A stretch of DNA of 64,000 bases from Pelomonas sp. V22 (GTDB lineage Bacteria; Pseudomonadota; Gammaproteobacteria; Burkholderiales; Burkholderiaceae_C): the NCBI RefSeq assembly GCF_030014915.1, contig NZ_JAGIXS010000003.1, positions 186,001-250,000 on the forward strand. The letters run 5' to 3'. Both the position numbers and the translations under genes were made by a program. The notes under the pieces were generated by a model. It worked only from the letters and a program-made list of their open reading frames with translations. It did not search any database and was not told the DNA's origin. Of this stretch, positions 60,777-64,000 are shown piece after piece (position 1 is the first letter of the stretch; every line of letters starts with the position of its first letter).

Positions 60777-61442
60777 ATGAATTCCATCACCGATATCCAG
60801 ATCGATCCCTCGCTCACCTTGCAGGTCGCGCCCCTCAACAGCAACTTGGTCAACAACGCTGACGAATGCCTGCGCAGCATCGAGCTGCTGCAGCGCCGCT
60901 ACGCGCAGCGTGGCTACCTGACCAAGGGCATGGCGCCGAGGCCCGACGAGCTGACCACGTTCAGCCTGGGTCTGGCCGACACCATGTCGGGCACGCTGAG
61001 CGTGCGCTTTGACGGACCCAATGGACTTGGCGCCGACGAGGTGTTCGGGCCCGAACTGGACGAGCTGCGCTGCAGCGGCCGCCGCATCTGTGAATTCACC
61101 CGCCTGGCCATGGAAGAGCTGGAGCAGCCGCCCAAGGATGCGCTGGCCCGGCTGTTCCAGACTGCCTATGTCTACGCCCATCGCCGCCGCAACGCCGAGC
61201 TGCTGGTGATCGAGGTCAATCCGCGCCATGTGGCTTTCTACCGCCGCATGCTCGGTTTCAAGGTGGCGGCCGAGACCCGCTTCAACGAGCGCGTGCGCGC
61301 GCCGGCCGTGCTGATGATCCTGGAACTGGAGCATGCCCGCGCCGAGATCGACCGCATCGGCGGCAGCGCTGCACGCGGCGAGCCGGCTCGCTCGCTCTAT
61401 GCCTACATGCTGCCGACCGAGCAGGGGCTGCAGCTGGTGTGA
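60777..61442 (+). CDS. FeeM-like N-acyl amino acid synthase / GNAT-fold protein
   Basis: 221 aa resembling the FeeM-type N-acyl amino acid synthases (GNAT-related fold), which join fatty acyl groups from acyl carrier protein to amino acids. Family-like segments: RSIELLQRRYAQRGYL, LADTMSGTLSVRFDGPNGLGADEVF, RICEFTRLAM, then VIEVNPRHVAFYRRMLGFKV. The ATG gives the expected start; about 250 bases upstream contain no gene and could hold its own promoter. The acceptor is unknown, and no dedicated exporter or partner is adjacent. Confidence 0.75.
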   Translation: MNSITDIQIDPSLTLQVAPLNSNLVNNADECLRSIELLQRRYAQRGYLTKGMAPRPDELTTFSLGLADTMSGTLSVRFDGPNGLGADEVFGPELDELRCSGRRICEFTRLAMEELEQPPKDALARLFQTAYVYAHRRRNAELLVIEVNPRHVAFYRRMLGFKVAAETRFNERVRAPAVLMILELEHARAEIDRIGGSAARGEPARSLYAYMLPTEQGLQLV

Positions 61443-61515
61443 GTTGATCAAGCCGGCGCCAGCCAGTGCTGGCCGGTGCATCGAACGGGTCCTGCGGGGC
61501 CCGTTTTGCTTTCTT

Positions 61516-62115
61516 TCAGTTCCAGGTGCAGCCGGTGTCGGTCACGGCGCTGACCGCCAGCGGAATGATGGCCAGCAAGCCGGCGGCAGCATAGGCCGTG
61601 CGGCAGTCACGCCGCTTGGTCTTCTTGATCGCCTCGACCATCTGATCCGGCGTTGGCGAGCGCAGTTGGTCTTCGCGACCCAGGCTGCGAGCTTGTGTGC
61701 CCACGGAGCCCGCCTGGGCGCTGCGGATGGCGCGCGAGATCGTGCCGGCATCCAGAGCCAGGGCGCCGGCGGCGCCCGAGGCGGCGGTGGCCATGGCTGT
61801 TGGCTCGGGCGTGGCCTCGGCCACGGTGGTGGCTGGTGCGGGCGCCTGCTGCCCGGCGGGTGGGAGGGATGCGGTGGGCGGCAGGACGGAGCGTGTTGCG
61901 GCGCGCGGGGCAGTTCGGGTTTGTGCCTGCGCCGCCGGCTTGAGCGCCGGGCTGTTGATCAGGCGAACGCTGGTCAGTCGCTGCGGGGGCGTGGGTGCGG
62001 CGGCTGGCTTCAGGAGTCCGGCGCCCAGCCAGATCAACCCGGCATGCAGGGCCAGCACCAGGCTCCAGCGCAGCGGGGCGGTTCGGGTCTGGCGCTTGTC
62101 GTTGTCGAATCGCAT
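61516..62115 (-). CDS. small membrane-anchored Pro/Ala-rich protein
   Basis: 199 aa. One N-terminal transmembrane segment (WSLVLALHAGLIWLGAGLL) is followed by a Pro/Ala/Thr-rich periplasmic linker. A short C-terminal part contains a conserved-looking RRDCRTAYAAAGLLAIIPL and a final GCTWN; the two Cys may pair. The layout resembles TonB-like or spanner proteins but lacks a TonB C-terminal domain. Function unknown. Between FeeM-like and IclR genes, without obvious operon partner. Confidence 0.7.
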   Translation of the reverse strand: MRFDNDKRQTRTAPLRWSLVLALHAGLIWLGAGLLKPAAAPTPPQRLTSVRLINSPALKPAAQAQTRTAPRAATRSVLPPTASLPPAGQQAPAPATTVAEATPEPTAMATAASGAAGALALDAGTISRAIRSAQAGSVGTQARSLGREDQLRSPTPDQMVEAIKKTKRRDCRTAYAAAGLLAIIPLAVSAVTDTGCTWN

Positions 62116-62173
62116 CCCGGCGCAGCAGTTCTGCCAAGGCAGGGTAGATGAAAGTTAGGCGGCGCAGTGTAGA

Positions 62174-62950
62174 TCAGCGCCAGCCCAGCTGACGGGAGAT
62201 ATCCCGGCCCGCTTCCTGCAGGCGCTGGGCCACTGGGCCTTGAGCGTCCAGGTCCACGGCGGCGCTGGGGCCGATGGCGGTCAGGCTCAGCACGATACGG
62301 CCCTGGTCGTCGAACACCGGTGCGGCGAGCGCGCTGACACCGGGCACCACGCCATCGCGGGAGCTGGCCATGCCCTGCTCGCGCACGTCGGCCAGCAGGG
62401 TCTCGAAGGCCTTGTCCAGCTTGGCTGTCGGCTTGCCCTCAGCGCCGGCTTCCATGGCCAGTGCCGCCAGTACGCGCTCGCGCGGCAGGTGGGCGGCGAA
62501 CAAGCGGCCCGAGGCGGTGCCGGTGAGGCTCATCACCGTGCCATGGCGCATGCTGATGTGGACCGGGCTTGGCGCCTCGGCCACGCGCACGATCGTGGGC
62601 CCGCGATTGCCCCAGACCGCGATGGCCACCGTGTGGCCCAGCGCGAGCGCCAGTTCCTCGATGCGCGGCGTGGCCAGGCGCACCGGGTCGTACTGCTGCA
62701 GCGAGATCAGGCCCAGCTGCAGAGCCAGCGGGCCGAGTCCATAGCGGCCGCCTTCCTGCTCGACGAGACCGAGCTTGATGAAGCTGACCAGGTAGGGATG
62801 GGCCTTGGCCGGCGCCATGCCAGCCTCGCGGGCCAGGTCCTTCAGTGCCATCGGGCGGCCCTGGTTGGCCAGGGCGATCAGCAATTGCCCGCCGACCTCG
62901 ATGCTCTGGATGCCGCGCGGTGCGCGTTCGCTGCTGCTGTCTTCCATCAT
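62174..62950 (-). CDS. IclR-family transcriptional regulator
   Basis: 258 aa. N-terminal winged helix (GGQLLIALANQGRPMALKDLAREAG, KAHPYLVSFIKLGLVEQ) and C-terminal IclR effector domain (PIVRVAEA-like strand, LTGTASGRLFAAHLP, SRDGVVPGVSALAAPVFDDQGR). Divergent from the metallo-beta-lactamase-fold gene, with 125 bases between that include an AT-rich patch, so that gene is the likely target. IclR members often control aromatic catabolism, but a link to the pca genes 3 kb away is speculative. Confidence 0.92.
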   Translation of the reverse strand: MMEDSSSERAPRGIQSIEVGGQLLIALANQGRPMALKDLAREAGMAPAKAHPYLVSFIKLGLVEQEGGRYGLGPLALQLGLISLQQYDPVRLATPRIEELALALGHTVAIAVWGNRGPTIVRVAEAPSPVHISMRHGTVMSLTGTASGRLFAAHLPRERVLAALAMEAGAEGKPTAKLDKAFETLLADVREQGMASSRDGVVPGVSALAAPVFDDQGRIVLSLTAIGPSAAVDLDAQGPVAQRLQEAGRDISRQLGWR

Positions 62951-63075
62951 GGGGCGCGAGGCTATCAGACCTATCCGGCGGCCAAGAATTCTCGCAAGAA
63001 AAATTTGTTATAGACGAATCAATTTGCTTTTGGTTAAATCCGCTTCCCAACCCACAGGTCCGCCGGACATCCGCC

Positions 63076-64000
63076 ATGAGCTCGCAAAAGACCTTCGCCT
63101 CCCACGCCGACCTGGACGAGAAAAAGGTCAGCTTCGACCAGCTCTCCGACCATGCCTGGGCCTACACGGCCGAGGGCGACCCCAACACCGGCATCGTCGT
63201 CGGCGACGACGCGGTGATGGTGATCGACACGCAGGCCACGCCGGTGATGGCAGAGGACGTGATCCGCCGCATCCGCGAGGTGACCGACAAGCCGATCAAG
63301 TACGTGCTCTTGAGCCACTACCACGCGGTGCGCGTGCTGGGGGCCTCGGCCTACAAGCCCGAGCACATCATTGCCAGCGAAGACACGCTGGACCTGATCA
63401 AGGAGCGCGGCGAGCAGGACAAGGCCAGCGAGATCGGCCGCTTCCCGCGCCTGTTCCGCAATGTCGAATCGGTGCCGCCGGGCCTGACCTGGCCCACCAT
63501 CAGCTTCACGGGAAAGATGACGCTGTGGCTCGGCAAGCTCGAGGTGCAGATCCTGCAGCTGGGCCGAGGGCACACCAAGGGCGACACGGTGGTCTGGCTG
63601 CCGCAGGACCGCGTGCTGTTCTCCGGCGACCTGGTCGAGTTCGATGCCACGCCCTATGCCGGCGATGCCTACTTCCAGGACTGGCCGCAGACGCTGGACA
63701 ACCTCGCCGCCCTGAAGCCCGAGAAGCTGGTGCCCGGCCGCGGCCCCGCGCTGCAGAACGCCGAGCAAGTGGCGGCCGGCCTGGCCGGCACGCGCGCTTT
63801 TGTGAGCGAGCTCTATGAGAGCGTGAAGGCCGGCGCCTCGGCCGGCCGCGAGCTGAAGGCGGTCTATCGCGAAACCTTTGACCGCCTCGCGCCCAAGTAC
63901 GGCCAGTGGGTGATCTTTGCGCACTGCATGCCCTTCGACGTGACCCGTGCCTACGACGAGGCCACCGGCCACGTGGACCCGCGCATCTGGACCGCCGAGC
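63076..64000 (+). CDS. metallo-beta-lactamase-fold hydrolase, cut by the window edge
   Basis: At least 308 residues. MBL-fold elements: GIVVGDDAVMVIDTQATP (first strands), LLSHYHAVRVLGAS at the place of the HxHxDH metal motif, LGRGHTKGDTVVW (third His) and LFSGDLVEF (bridging Asp). The first motif reads H-Y-H-A-V-R, so the usual Asp-His of the second metal site is replaced; it may bind one metal only. Divergent from the IclR regulator. Substrate unknown. Confidence 0.88.
   Translation, partial: MSSQKTFASHADLDEKKVSFDQLSDHAWAYTAEGDPNTGIVVGDDAVMVIDTQATPVMAEDVIRRIREVTDKPIKYVLLSHYHAVRVLGASAYKPEHIIASEDTLDLIKERGEQDKASEIGRFPRLFRNVESVPPGLTWPTISFTGKMTLWLGKLEVQILQLGRGHTKGDTVVWLPQDRVLFSGDLVEFDATPYAGDAYFQDWPQTLDNLAALKPEKLVPGRGPALQNAEQVAAGLAGTRAFVSELYESVKAGASAGRELKAVYRETFDRLAPKYGQWVIFAHCMPFDVTRAYDEATGHVDPRIWTAE

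Overview
The window is GC-rich and gene-dense, with coding style and gene content typical of a Betaproteobacterium of the order Burkholderiales. A Roseateles/Mitsuaria/Paucibacter-like relative fits best, but no rRNA or marker gene here fixes the genus. The chromosomal parts carry short overlapping operons, many ATGA/TGATG stop-start overlaps and no insertion sequence.

Left part (1-8.1 kb): a complete histidine-utilisation locus. hutU-hutH run leftwards and hutC-hutD-hutI-hutG-hutF run rightwards from a shared control region with a HutC-type palindrome. It encodes the five-step route (HutH, HutU, HutI, HutF, HutG) to glutamate, formate and ammonia. Then come a chemoreceptor, a DUF429 protein, an FHA-EAL protein, a LOG-family/arginase pair (with a relic of a second arginase 3' end), a LysR/MoeB-like pair divergent from an MFS exporter, the periplasmic protease CtpA, tRNA-Arg(CCT) and an HMCES/YedK protein. 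Next are a vWA-TamA-TamB overlapping cluster, a degenerate GGDEF/EAL protein, a MoxR-GNAT-S9 peptidase operon, a cytochrome c4, an HD-GYP protein and a large lipoprotein.

Middle (37.29-53.12 kb): a 15.8-kb integrated element that has split a chromosomal tRNA-Ser(TGA) gene exactly at its anticodon loop. The 3' half of the host tRNA lies at the left end and the 5' half at the right end. The element brings its own complete tRNA-Ser(TGA) just inside its right end. Its content (tyrosine integrase, AlpA-like protein, primase-helicase, possible small-terminase-like protein, no structural genes) suggests a phage-satellite-like element. Its cargo includes an AT-richer six-gene leftward operon (44.3-49.1 kb) with PD-(D/E)XK-like, HEPN-like and HNH nuclease signatures, which is the best candidate for an undescribed (probably defence) system. 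It also includes a second PD-(D/E)XK-like protein divergent from an XRE regulator with a palindromic operator.

Right part (53.1-64 kb): ApaH, a CNNM/CBS transporter-like protein with a SapC-family protein, two protocatechuate-branch beta-ketoadipate genes (pcaB and a PcaC-PcaD fusion in unusual order), a secreted amidase, a FeeM-like acyltransferase, a small membrane protein, and an IclR regulator divergent from a metallo-beta-lactamase-fold protein cut by the window edge.

All calls are from reading the sequence; no database search was run.
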